Virus record (IMG/VR): IMGVR_UViG_3300008116_000512
Coordinates: 1-29,399 of that record
Length of the DNA: 29,399 nt
Direction: 5' to 3' (one strand)
Origin: a virus
The notes under the pieces were generated by a model, which worked only from the letters and a program-made list of their open reading frames with translations, was not told the DNA's origin and made no database searches. The position numbers were made by a program, and so were the translations under genes. Of this stretch, positions 14,490 through 22,294 are shown piece by piece. Numbering within the stretch: the stretch's first letter is position 1; every line of letters begins with the position of its first letter.

Positions 14490-15005
14490 TCATCTAAAGT
14501 CTGGTGTGTTTTGCACCGGAATACTTAGCCTGTAACTTATATATGCAAGTAAAAGTCCCATAATTATTTGTAGTGAAAATTGCAATATCGTTGAAAATTT
14601 GGTTTCTGTTGATTGTTTGAAAACACCCATATGAACACCTTGGATTTCAAGATCACGAAACTTCTTTTCACTTTCGTCTTTGTAACGAGATAAAGAATTC
14701 AGTCTTCTTTCAATTTCCTGTATTGTTCTTTCAAATGAGTCAACATCCCTTGCAATATCAGTTAAATTATCATGAATACTTTCAACATCTTGAGCTTCTA
14801 TATTGATAACACGCTCAAGCAATGCGTTGTAATTATCTAAAAGCTTTTCAAATCTCTGGGCAAGAGAAGTATGCGTGTTGAATAAAGTTGTTAATTTCTC
14901 CTCTAAACGAATGGTAGCTTGTGTAACCTCTGTTATAGAAGTTATTATCTGATTATGTACAGAGGGGATGGGACAAGCATCATCATTTTTATTAGCTGGA
15001 GCCAT
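14490..15005 (-). CDS. Coiled-coil, C-terminally membrane-anchored protein
   Basis: 171 residues. After a short Cys/Pro-containing head (DDACPIPSV), residues about 25-125 form an extended heptad-rich coiled coil (for example LEEKLTTLFNTH and IQEIERRLNSL). Residues 138-157 are a single hydrophobic segment (LQFSLQIIMGLLLAYIS), leaving a 14-residue tail. The layout suggests a membrane-anchored rod; spanin, holin-like and exclusion proteins can look like this, but none is specifically supported. It is the first gene of the minus-strand unit ending at 11519 and is divergent from the virion operon. No Shine-Dalgarno precedes ATG 15005; a TCTAAATA box lies just upstream. Confidence 0.72.
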   Translation of the reverse strand: MAPANKNDDACPIPSVHNQIITSITEVTQATIRLEEKLTTLFNTHTSLAQRFEKLLDNYNALLERVINIEAQDVESIHDNLTDIARDVDSFERTIQEIERRLNSLSRYKDESEKKFRDLEIQGVHMGVFKQSTETKFSTILQFSLQIIMGLLLAYISYRLSIPVQNTPDFR

Positions 15006-15010
15006 AAATC

Positions 15011-15018
15011 TATTTAGA
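15011..15018 (-). promoter_or_regulatory. T4-late-like box (TCTAAATA) for the minus-strand unit
   Basis: On the minus strand TAAATA occupies -11 to -6 relative to ATG 15005, which has no Shine-Dalgarno. Seven of eight bases match TATAAATA. Placement predicts a leaderless transcript. It forms a divergent pair with the boxes at 15032-15048. Confidence 0.35.
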
Positions 15019-15031
15019 TTTGCAAAAACAA

Positions 15032-15048
15032 AAATAAATACTTAAATA
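15032..15048 (+). promoter_or_regulatory. T4-late-like boxes before the virion operon
   Basis: AATAAATA at 15032-15039 and CTTAAATA at 15041-15048 precede ATG 15053. The second TAAATA is at -10 to -5 and continues as TAAATACTAT directly into the ATG, recalling the T4 late sequence TATAAATACTATT. No Shine-Dalgarno is present, so the operon's first gene may be translated from a leaderless mRNA. Confidence 0.4.
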
Positions 15049-15052
15049 CTAT

Positions 15053-15487
15053 ATGGATGAAAATACACAAACATTGCAAGTTCCACCTATGAATTTAATG
15101 GTTGGAAACCCCAATTCGACTGAGTCTCCTATCAATGACAACGACCTTCTGAACATATATTCAGAAATTATGGGTGATCTACGGAATGACAGAAAAGAAA
15201 TAGATTGCCTTTTGAATAACTTCGTTGAGATGGTCATGAATGAAGGTGATAGTAGTTCAGCCTCAAAAGAAGCTGTTGTCAATCTAATAAAAGTTAAATC
15301 AGACATTGCAGATAAGAAGACCAAAATTGCCGATCTTATGACAACTTTAAGATTAAAAGATAAATCTGTCTCAAAATTGACAGCTAATCAAACAAACCAT
15401 ATACATATAACAGACAAGCGTAATTTGCTGGAAACTATAAATAATCTGAAAAAGGTTAAATCAGAATCTGAAGAAGGTGTAAAATGA
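15053..15487 (+). CDS. Small terminase-like (T4 gp16-type) protein, tentative
   Basis: 144 residues. A disordered Pro/Asn-rich head (to about 28) is followed by helices. LLNIYSEIMGDLRNDRKEIDCLLNNFVEMVMNE (read in parts) recalls the helical start of T4 gp16, and KVKSDIADKKTKIADLMTTLRLKD recalls its central coiled coil. A C-terminal NQTNHIHITDKRNLLETINNL resembles the gp16 tail that follows its coil. Similarity is of pattern rather than close identity, and no large terminase gene follows, so the call is tentative. It is the first gene of the virion operon, as gp16 opens the T4 head gene cluster. Its stop overlaps the next start by four bases (ATGA). Confidence 0.5.
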   Translation: MDENTQTLQVPPMNLMVGNPNSTESPINDNDLLNIYSEIMGDLRNDRKEIDCLLNNFVEMVMNEGDSSSASKEAVVNLIKVKSDIADKKTKIADLMTTLRLKDKSVSKLTANQTNHIHITDKRNLLETINNLKKVKSESEEGVK

Positions 15488-16611
15488 GCGCACATTGGAT
15501 ACAAATCAGCGACTGGCTTTTAAAAGAAGAGGATGTGCTAGCCCCTGCACTAGACCCCGCTGCTGGTGGCCCTCCAGCTGATTCCGGTCCTCCCGGAATG
15601 CCCGGAGCCGGTGCTGCTGGTCCTCCTGCCGATGTTCCCCAAGAACCAAATCCTTTGACACAACCAGCACCCTCTGCTGGCAATACACCGCCTGCTGCCC
15701 CAACTCAGGCCATGGACGATCCAGATACTCCCGATATGCCAGATGAAAAACAAGACCTCAATTTCGAGGAATGGAAGGCCAAGTTTTTCAAGGAAAGCAT
15801 CAAGGGTGATGTTAATGCCATGATCGATATGGTTCAAAATGTAAGAAATGACCAGCTAGACGCATATCCAAGAAAGTTTGTAGAGGACAATCTGCAAGTT
15901 CTATTCTTGAGACAAAATGCAAATATCGATAAGGCTTCACAAGAAATTAGAAAATCTATTCGTGAGCAAATTGACAAGAACAATCCCGCTGTCAGCATAT
16001 CCCAGCATATGGTTGCAACCTTGCAGACCATGCCAGAGCTTTCACAAGTTTTTATCAAAATGATGGGTCTGTACAGCAACAAAGCTGACATGCACAGAAA
16101 ATTTCTTTCCGCTCTGCTGGGGGCACTTCAAGTTGGAAGCGGAGGACAGTCTGAAGATTTGATCCTCAACCAAAGAGAATACTCTATCAAAATTTCCACA
16201 AGATTAAATTCAAGATTCGGGTTGATTGATATTGGCCGATGGACTCTCAAGAAAGATGACCAAGAACAATACTTGAGTGAGCCAGAGCAAGAGAGGCTCC
16301 AAGACGGTAGTCCAGACGAGAGAGAAGTTCTACGCAAGAGAGTAATTCTGGAAAGCGTTTCTGAGTATTTCAGAAAAAGAGCTTTCATGATTAATGTTGT
16401 CAACAATGACGGTACTGTCTTCTTTTTAGGTCTAGACCTTTCCAACTCTCTAAAAGAGGCTTATACAAGTGGCAAATTAGTCGTGAAAAGTGATGAGTGT
16501 GAAAACCCTGAAGCTATGTACGATACCGATGGAGAGCTTGTCTCTGTTGTAGACATCAAGGTGATGTATACCAAAGAAAAAAGAACTTCCATTCACAGGA
16601 AATCCGAGTGA
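15484..16611 (+). CDS. Tagged virion protein with Pro/Ala/Gly-rich linker
   Basis: 375 residues from ATG 15484 with AAGGTG upstream. The N-terminus MSAHWIQISDWLLKE carries a variant tag (I-x-x-W-L) ending in L-K-E at 13-15. Residues about 18-75 are a low-complexity Pro/Ala/Gly linker (runs such as GGPPADSGPPGMPGAGAAGP), rising sharply in GC over neighbouring sequence and producing several open shadow frames on the other strand. The C-terminal domain (about 85-375) is helical then mixed, including ISQHMVATLQTMPELSQVFIKMMGLY and IKISTRLNSRFGLIDIGRW. No family recognised. Position in the operon argues for a virion or assembly component. The linker may act as a flexible tether after tag removal. 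Confidence 0.75.
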   Translation: MSAHWIQISDWLLKEEDVLAPALDPAAGGPPADSGPPGMPGAGAAGPPADVPQEPNPLTQPAPSAGNTPPAAPTQAMDDPDTPDMPDEKQDLNFEEWKAKFFKESIKGDVNAMIDMVQNVRNDQLDAYPRKFVEDNLQVLFLRQNANIDKASQEIRKSIREQIDKNNPAVSISQHMVATLQTMPELSQVFIKMMGLYSNKADMHRKFLSALLGALQVGSGGQSEDLILNQREYSIKISTRLNSRFGLIDIGRWTLKKDDQEQYLSEPEQERLQDGSPDEREVLRKRVILESVSEYFRKRAFMINVVNNDGTVFFLGLDLSNSLKEAYTSGKLVVKSDECENPEAMYDTDGELVSVVDIKVMYTKEKRTSIHRKSE

Positions 16612-16692
16612 TTTGCAAAATCTGATGCGATGTGTTCCAAGCGCAACTGAAATTATCTTGCGACAATGCTAAATAGGATTGAGGAAAACCTA

Positions 16693-17199
16693 ATGAAAAC
16701 CTTTCTAGAATTTGTAAATGTCAAGGATGACCAGCAAGTAGAAAACTTGGGATTATTGACCACAATTCTAAGGAATGATGGTCTGAAAGTCCATGAGTTC
16801 TTTAGCGATGCAAGAGAGCCATACATTTATGTTTTTAATCCTTTGGACGATCTTAGCTTTCAAGGCGTGACAGTCTACAAAAAAGGAGATATCTTAGCAT
16901 TCAGGGCTCAAAGATATGAAGATTCACAACCTTATGGTGCAGCCTACAATATAGACATGCAAGGTATCTACGATGACCTGCTTTACAACGAAAAAGACAA
17001 AAAGAAAGCTTTAGCTACGCTTTGCAAAAAACTATGCAAGAATATGCGTGATTTTTTCAGAAAGTCCAAGAAGGCCGAAGACGAGGTTCTAAAGTCACAA
17101 TTGCGTAGCCCTGAAGGTTCTGATGGTGCTGGTCAAATAATAATCCGCAACACGGGCACGGATTATTCAAACCAGATTTATAGCACAAACAGGCGATAA
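16693..17199 (+). CDS. Predicted virion protein with T4-CTS-like N-terminus
   Basis: 168 residues. I start it at ATG 16693 rather than 16666 because GAGGAAAA lies upstream of the former and nothing upstream of the latter. The N-terminus MKTFLEFVNV is strikingly like the T4 capsid-targeting sequence (MKTYQEFIAE), though it lacks the terminal [L/I]-x-E cleavage motif. The middle (YIYVFNPLDDLSFQGVTVYKKGDILAFRAQ) is strand-rich and the region 100-140 is helical and very basic (KDKKKALATLCKKLCKNMRDFFRKSKK). The C-terminus is Ser/Gly/Thr-rich. No known family is recognised. It lies between the tagged 375-residue protein and the tape-measure-proximal gene. Confidence 0.65.
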   Translation: MKTFLEFVNVKDDQQVENLGLLTTILRNDGLKVHEFFSDAREPYIYVFNPLDDLSFQGVTVYKKGDILAFRAQRYEDSQPYGAAYNIDMQGIYDDLLYNEKDKKKALATLCKKLCKNMRDFFRKSKKAEDEVLKSQLRSPEGSDGAGQIIIRNTGTDYSNQIYSTNRR

Positions 17200-17223
17200 T
17201 ATTCTGGCTGTCATACATACTGT

Positions 17224-17745
17224 ATGGCAGAAACCGCACAGCAACTTTTTGCAGAAATTTCTGGTAATTTACCGACAACGGTCAGGGCCAATCAATTTGG
17301 CCCAAGTATTCGTGATTTAAGACCGGGAGCTTTGGTTCAATTTACTTATGATCTGCAAGGAAGCAGAATAACGGATAGAACACCTCTAGTTATTCTTACA
17401 GATGTAAATGTCAAATACTTTCGTGGATTAAATCTTCATTATTTGACATTCCCTGCGATCAAAAAAATATTGCAAAAGTCTGGATTAAATGCGTGTAATA
17501 ATCCATTTTTTAACTATAAGAATAATATAAAACAAGACGAATATATAAAAACAGCATTTAGAAGATACAAAAGAATCGGTGTACGAAGATTGAAAATCCT
17601 AAACTGTGACTTTGTTTTAAATGTGATGGGTTCTGTGAGAGCTATAGACCCGCAAGAAATCCAAGCGATAGCAGACACCATCAAAGAACAAATGCAAAGA
17701 ACAGTACAGCAAACCATGCCTAATATGCCACAGGTTGAAACATGA
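17224..17745 (+). CDS. Virion-associated protein with GLNLHYL motif, T4-like
   Basis: 173 residues. RPGALVQFTY at 33-42, RTPLVILTDV at 52-61 and FRGLNLHYL at 66-74, followed by a basic region (FRRYKRIGVRRLKIL), match a pattern I recall from T4-like phage virion/packaging proteins in which R-P-G-x-[LM]-x-x-F-x-Y and G-L-N-L-H-Y-L are conserved. I cannot name its exact T4 counterpart. The C-terminus is helical (PQEIQAIADTIKEQMQRTVQQ). No Shine-Dalgarno is seen before ATG 17224. Its stop overlaps the tape-measure start by four bases (ATGA), so the two are coupled and probably act together in tail assembly. Confidence 0.68.
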   Translation: MAETAQQLFAEISGNLPTTVRANQFGPSIRDLRPGALVQFTYDLQGSRITDRTPLVILTDVNVKYFRGLNLHYLTFPAIKKILQKSGLNACNNPFFNYKNNIKQDEYIKTAFRRYKRIGVRRLKILNCDFVLNVMGSVRAIDPQEIQAIADTIKEQMQRTVQQTMPNMPQVET

Positions 17746-20700
17746 TAGAAGATTCACTAGGTCGTTCAGTTGATACAGGAGGTATGTCGCTATCTGATTT
17801 AAAAGGAATGCTTTCATCTTTGATGTCTGGGAAAACAACTGCACAACCTGTTCCTGATTCTGCAAAAACACCGGACAAATCTGCTGCTGCCAAAGAAACA
17901 TACGATCTTCTCAAACAAATAAATACAAACTTGTCCCAAAGCTTTTCACAGCAAAAAGCATATTTGGATCAGGTGATCAATTTAGTAAGGAATTCAGGCT
18001 CTGGTGGAGATTCAAATAAATCTTTGGGTTCGAATATAGAAAAATTTTCTTTGTCGCTTTCTGAGAAAACGAGTGTCTTGTCTGGTGGTCTTGAAAATAC
18101 TACTCAGGCTATGAGAACTTATGGACAAAATATATCTAAATTAGACAAAACTATGTCTTCTGTGACAGGAATGTTACGGGCTGTTATGGGTACTGCTTTG
18201 AAACAAATGGGAGGAGGAGGTGGTGCTGGGGCTGATTCAGGATTTGGAAAAATAGCATCAAAAGAATTAGCTGACTTAAACAAAAATGAAAAATCAGCAG
18301 CTGCTTTAGAAAAAGTACATGGCGGTAAATTATCTGAATTAGCAACTCATGGGCTAAAAAAAGGTAGTATTTATACTCATGATTACAGATTAGCTCAATT
18401 AAACATTGAGTTAACAAAAGCAATTTCCGATTATCATAAAGGCATCATCAGCAAATCTGATTTGGCCGCTAAGAGAGCAGATATTAATCATCAACGAGCA
18501 ATAATTGATGCTGAAAAAACTAGAGACCAGATAAGAAAGTCTAATCCAGTAAGTGTATTAAACATAATTGCAAAAGCTGCTGGTATTGCAACCAAGGTTA
18601 CTGCTGCTCCATCTATAAAAGATACGGTCATGGGAGGCCATGAAGGAAGCCCCGCTGAAGCATTTGCAGGCATGATGAATGAGCAAAGAAAAATTACTAT
18701 AGAAGCTCGTCAAATAGCTTATGAAACAGCTGGAATAACTGGTGCCACTAGAGAACTTCAAAAAGAATATCTGGTTACTGAAGAAACCTCTATGAGGACT
18801 GGTGTCAGCAGAGTTGAGCTACAAAAAAGATTATTGCAATTCCAAAGAATGGGCGTGAAGAATCAAAGTTTATTAAAAGACATTACAGTAGCAACAGCAT
18901 CCGCTGAAAAACAACTTGGATTAGAGGCTGGAGCATTGGGAGATGATTTTCTAAAGCTTCACCAAGAAGCTGGATTTACTAAAGGGCAAATTAACCAAAC
19001 CGCAAAAGGCATGATGGATGTCGCAAGGAGCAGCGGACTTTCTGGTAATGAGCTAAAAAGGGTTATGGATAGTAGCAAAGGCATTTTGCAGAACATGAAA
19101 AATGCCACAACATTAACAGCCGATGCAATTAAAAATGTTAACGCAGTTATGGCAGAAGCACAAAAACTTGGTGTTACTGAACAATTAAGCACTTTGCTCA
19201 ACGCAGCATCATCAAGTTCCAACATATTCCTCAAGGCATCTGCCGAAACAAAAACATTACTTTTTCAGGCTGCTGGATCAGTTGGAAGAATAGCTGATTT
19301 ACAAAATGGTGTTTTACTTAAAAGTAAAACAGGCATGAAAGAACTTGGTATGGGAATGGACAACATTCTCAAAAGATTCGGTGTCGATGGTGTTGATGCG
19401 ATTGAAAACATGTCTGATGAAGCCAAGGCAAGGCTAAATATTCAACTTCAGTCTGTTTACAAAATGGACCTTGGTGAATTCATGAGGTCTGCAAAGGCAT
19501 TGAAAGATGGAGCAAAAGGGTATGGAGAAAGACTTCAGGAAATTGATAAACAACTCCAAAAAAATGGAAACACACAATTAGACATAGAAGCAAAAAAACA
19601 AGCAGAAATAAAAAAGTCTGCCTTACTTCAAGAAGCAAGCAGCGGATTAGTAAATGTATTTGAAGAATCCCTAAAGGGTGCTGGAGGTGGCGCAGCTGGA
19701 ATGCAGAAAGCCATGGAAAAGTTTAATACTGCCCTAACCAAAGGCGATGCAAGAAGCAAAGACTTACAAGATTCTATAAGCGCTTTAGCAGCACAAAAAG
19801 GAATGGCCGGTCCTCTGACAGGAGAACAATCTCTGGGCTTGGCTATGGAAGTTGGCATGAAAGGCTTAAACGAGAAGCTTGCAAAAGTAGGCTTATCTGA
19901 AAAATCATTAAGTCCTGAGATGATTGCTGAAGCTATGCAAGACAAAGATAAGTTCCAAGCTTTGCAAGATACTATGCAAAAACTTGATCAAGAAGCAGCT
20001 GCCAAAGAAAAAGCAATGAGTGATCCTTCTTTGCAGGCAGAATATGAACTAATTAAGTTGAATGACAAAATAGCTGGATATGCACAAGAAGCTGGCAACA
20101 TGGCAGCAGACGCATTGGGTTACCAAGGTATGATTGCTGCTTCAGCAGCCGAATATATAGTACAATCAATGATTGCAAATGACTTTTTAAGCAATATTCT
20201 TCAAGGTATATTAGCACTACCAAGATATTTATTATCAGCAGTAACAGGCGCACTCAAGGGAACAGGTCTTGCTACATCTATGGCGGGGGTTCTAAATGCT
20301 GTCACAAGGAGACTGCCTTTAATTGGAGGCGTAGTCGATTTTGGCAGAAGGCTTGCAGCTGGAGAAGGTGTCGGCAAAGCTACTGCTGGTGGCGTTGGAA
20401 CATTCGCAGGTGGTGTGGCTGGTGCAAAAATAGGTGCTGCTGCTGGATCGTTTTTGATACCGATATTAGGGCCTCTCGGTCCAGCTTTAGGTGGAATAGT
20501 CGGAAGTGTTATAGGAATGATTACAGGAAGTAAATTTGGAGCCTTAGCATATGATTATATCATAAAACCTTTGATTGATGCGATAATAGGATTCGGAAAG
20601 AGTGTGGGAAGATTCCTTTACGACTATATTTGGACTCCTTTAGCGGGATTTTTTGGATGGGTTGGTTCAAGCATAGGCACTTTATTCATGGATTATATTT

Positions 20701-21746
20701 GGAATCCCATGCTTGGATTCTTTTCTTGGCTTGGTGGCACCGCAATAGGCGGGGTGTTTATGGACTACATATGGACACCTTTTGCTGAATTCTGGGGATG
20801 GGTTGGCACATCTATAGGAACATTCTTCATGGATTGGATTTACAATCCAATAGCAGAAAAATTCGGAGTAGTAGGAACTAAGCTTGGTGAAATCGGCAGT
20901 TGGCTTATGGACACGATCATGTATCCATTCAAAAAAATATATGATTGGCTAGGTGGCTGGGGGCCGAACCTGTGGAAATGGATCAAATCAGTAGCTGCAA
21001 AAATACCCGTAGTAGGAAAATATCTTGTTGGAGAGTCTACTGAAGAAGCTGCTCCCACGGGAGCAGCAGCAGCAGCTGCTGCTCCACCAACAGCGCCAAC
21101 ACCTACTGGCGCTTTTGCGGAAGCAGCAGGCGCTGCAAAAGGGACAACCAATTTGGCTCTCCAACAAGCACAGCAAAATGCAGCGATGGCAGCACAAAAG
21201 AGTTCTCAGACACAGAATATGCTCCAACAACGACAAGCTGCTTTGCAGCAGAGATCGATGATTATGGAGGCCCAAAAGCAGATTGAAACGATGCGACAAG
21301 TCGATCCGGCTAAAGCTGCTGAGATGCAAAAGTCTTTGAATCAAGACCTAGAGAGAAATAAATTGTCAATGCCAGCTACTCCGGGTGCGACAGCAACACC
21401 AGCGACACCCGGAGGACCAGCTGTCTCAGCTGCACCAAGCATGTCTGGACCAATGGTTCCTCCGTACCAAAACATGGCAGCGACAAAAACAGGTACTGCT
21501 GCTGTAACCATGAGTCCAACTGTTGGAGGCCTAGGAGATTTAGCCAAGGTAGGACAAAGCGAACTCGAATACGCAAAACAGCAGGTCGATTTGCTTGGCA
21601 AGATTTTGGCAAGCTTGTCTTCTGGTGGTGGTGGCGGTGGTGCAGCTACACCAGCAAAGACTGCAACTGGAGGAACAGATAATTATTTTAAATTGCCAAC
21701 AGGCAATTTTAATGAAAGCAGCATCAGAGAAGTAACTAATCTATAA
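17742..21746 (+). CDS. Tail tape measure protein
   Basis: 1334 residues, the largest gene in the window and located before the baseplate genes, as tape measures are. The N-terminal 790 residues are mostly helical and Ala/Lys/Ser-rich. Residues about 800-960 hold Gly/Ala-rich hydrophobic segments (for example VGTFAGGVAGAKIGAAAGSF and GPALGGIVGSVIGMITG), as expected for the part that helps DNA cross the inner membrane. Residues about 935-1075 contain six tandem aromatic repeats of 23-26 residues. After that come a poly-Ala/Pro linker, a Gln-rich helical stretch (residues about 1140-1210), a Pro/Thr/Ala linker and a Gly run. By the usual 0.15 nm per residue, a tail near 200 nm would be expected. 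Tape measures are often processed at the C-terminus; that cannot be judged here. Confidence 0.88.
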   Translation: MIEDSLGRSVDTGGMSLSDLKGMLSSLMSGKTTAQPVPDSAKTPDKSAAAKETYDLLKQINTNLSQSFSQQKAYLDQVINLVRNSGSGGDSNKSLGSNIEKFSLSLSEKTSVLSGGLENTTQAMRTYGQNISKLDKTMSSVTGMLRAVMGTALKQMGGGGGAGADSGFGKIASKELADLNKNEKSAAALEKVHGGKLSELATHGLKKGSIYTHDYRLAQLNIELTKAISDYHKGIISKSDLAAKRADINHQRAIIDAEKTRDQIRKSNPVSVLNIIAKAAGIATKVTAAPSIKDTVMGGHEGSPAEAFAGMMNEQRKITIEARQIAYETAGITGATRELQKEYLVTEETSMRTGVSRVELQKRLLQFQRMGVKNQSLLKDITVATASAEKQLGLEAGALGDDFLKLHQEAGFTKGQINQTAKGMMDVARSSGLSGNELKRVMDSSKGILQNMKNATTLTADAIKNVNAVMAEAQKLGVTEQLSTLLNAASSSSNIFLKASAETKTLLFQAAGSVGRIADLQNGVLLKSKTGMKELGMGMDNILKRFGVDGVDAIENMSDEAKARLNIQLQSVYKMDLGEFMRSAKALKDGAKGYGERLQEIDKQLQKNGNTQLDIEAKKQAEIKKSALLQEASSGLVNVFEESLKGAGGGAAGMQKAMEKFNTALTKGDARSKDLQDSISALAAQKGMAGPLTGEQSLGLAMEVGMKGLNEKLAKVGLSEKSLSPEMIAEAMQDKDKFQALQDTMQKLDQEAAAKEKAMSDPSLQAEYELIKLNDKIAGYAQEAGNMAADALGYQGMIAASAAEYIVQSMIANDFLSNILQGILALPRYLLSAVTGALKGTGLATSMAGVLNAVTRRLPLIGGVVDFGRRLAAGEGVGKATAGGVGTFAGGVAGAKIGAAAGSFLIPILGPLGPALGGIVGSVIGMITGSKFGALAYDYIIKPLIDAIIGFGKSVGRFLYDYIWTPLAGFFGWVGSSIGTLFMDYIWNPMLGFFSWLGGTAIGGVFMDYIWTPFAEFWGWVGTSIGTFFMDWIYNPIAEKFGVVGTKLGEIGSWLMDTIMYPFKKIYDWLGGWGPNLWKWIKSVAAKIPVVGKYLVGESTEEAAPTGAAAAAAAPPTAPTPTGAFAEAAGAAKGTTNLALQQAQQNAAMAAQKSSQTQNMLQQRQAALQQRSMIMEAQKQIETMRQVDPAKAAEMQKSLNQDLERNKLSMPATPGATATPATPGGPAVSAAPSMSGPMVPPYQNMAATKTGTAAVTMSPTVGGLGDLAKVGQSELEYAKQQVDLLGKILASLSSGGGGGGAATPAKTATGGTDNYFKLPTGNFNESSIREVTNL
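20544..20975 (+). repeat. Six tandem aromatic repeats within the tape measure gene
   Basis: Units begin at 20544, 20613, 20685, 20757, 20826 and 20904, a period of 69-78 bases (23-26 residues). Each starts with [F/L]-x-x-D-[Y/W/T]-I-x-x-P (YDYIIKP, YDYIWTP, MDYIWNP, MDYIWTP, MDWIYNP, MDTIMYP) and continues to a G-W-[V/L]-G-type turn. DNA identity between units is moderate, so the repeat is old or under protein-level selection. Confidence 0.8.
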
Positions 21747-21756
21747 TTGGTGAACC

Positions 21757-22293
21757 ATGGCAAGAGCTACTAGTTTAAATGGAAGTTTGCAAGCACTATC
21801 TGATTGCTACATCAGAGTTGGCAATGATGTTATTTACATGAAATCTTTGCCGAGCATTTCGGATTCTCATGGTGCAAACTACAATCCAGAGAATGGCATC
21901 GGTCGTTCTATGCCAACAAGGACATTTTCGAACGGTGGGGACAGAGCAATCAGCTGGGACATAACATTTGTATCAGAAGGAGATTCTGGATTAAGGCAAA
22001 ATTTAAACTATTATAGGCTACTTATGAGTTGCACATACCCTGTTGATACTGGTGGAAATGTGCCATTCTTACCCCCAAAAATTTTGAAAATAAAATGTGG
22101 ATCATTGTTGGCTGACCAAGAGTTATGTGTGATTTTGGAAAACATACAAGTAAGCTGGCCTACAGATGTGGCATGGTCTGATGTTCAATATGGATATATA
22201 CCGTATAAATTCAACTGTCAGCTATCTTTTAAAGTTGTTTATAATTCAGCTGATTTACCCGGACAACAAAGAATTTTATCATTAGGCAGGTAA
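21757..22293 (+). CDS. Tail tube/baseplate-associated protein (gp48/gp54 or CIS-tube-like), tentative
   Basis: 178 residues with TTGGTGAACC before ATG 21757. It is strand-rich; the block FLPPKILKIKCGSLLADQ, then CVILENIQVSWPTDVAW and PYKFNCQLSFKVV, resembles the P-P-x-[IL]-x-[LV]-x-x-G ... V-x-V-x-W-P pattern of proteins that cap or join the tail tube to the baseplate in contractile systems. The short SWDITFVSEGD before it also fits a tube-like fold. Gene order (after the tape measure and before gp53-like) supports a baseplate-tube junction role. The exact T4 counterpart is uncertain. Confidence 0.55.
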   Translation: MARATSLNGSLQALSDCYIRVGNDVIYMKSLPSISDSHGANYNPENGIGRSMPTRTFSNGGDRAISWDITFVSEGDSGLRQNLNYYRLLMSCTYPVDTGGNVPFLPPKILKIKCGSLLADQELCVILENIQVSWPTDVAWSDVQYGYIPYKFNCQLSFKVVYNSADLPGQQRILSLGR

Positions 22294-22294
22294 T

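Noticed and set aside
15456-15837. Several long open frames opposite the start of the 375-residue gene
   Set aside because: They are shadows of the GC-rich Pro/Ala/Gly linker codons in the plus-strand gene; their translations are low-complexity Gly/Pro/Ser without start signals.
16666-17745. Programmed frameshift between tail assembly chaperone genes before the tape measure
   Set aside because: The two preceding genes have normal starts and stops, and no slippery heptamer with an overlapping frame was seen.
21058-21090. GCA-rich tract resembling a microsatellite
   Set aside because: It encodes the poly-Ala/Pro linker of the tape measure in frame, and its codons are mixed rather than a pure repeat.
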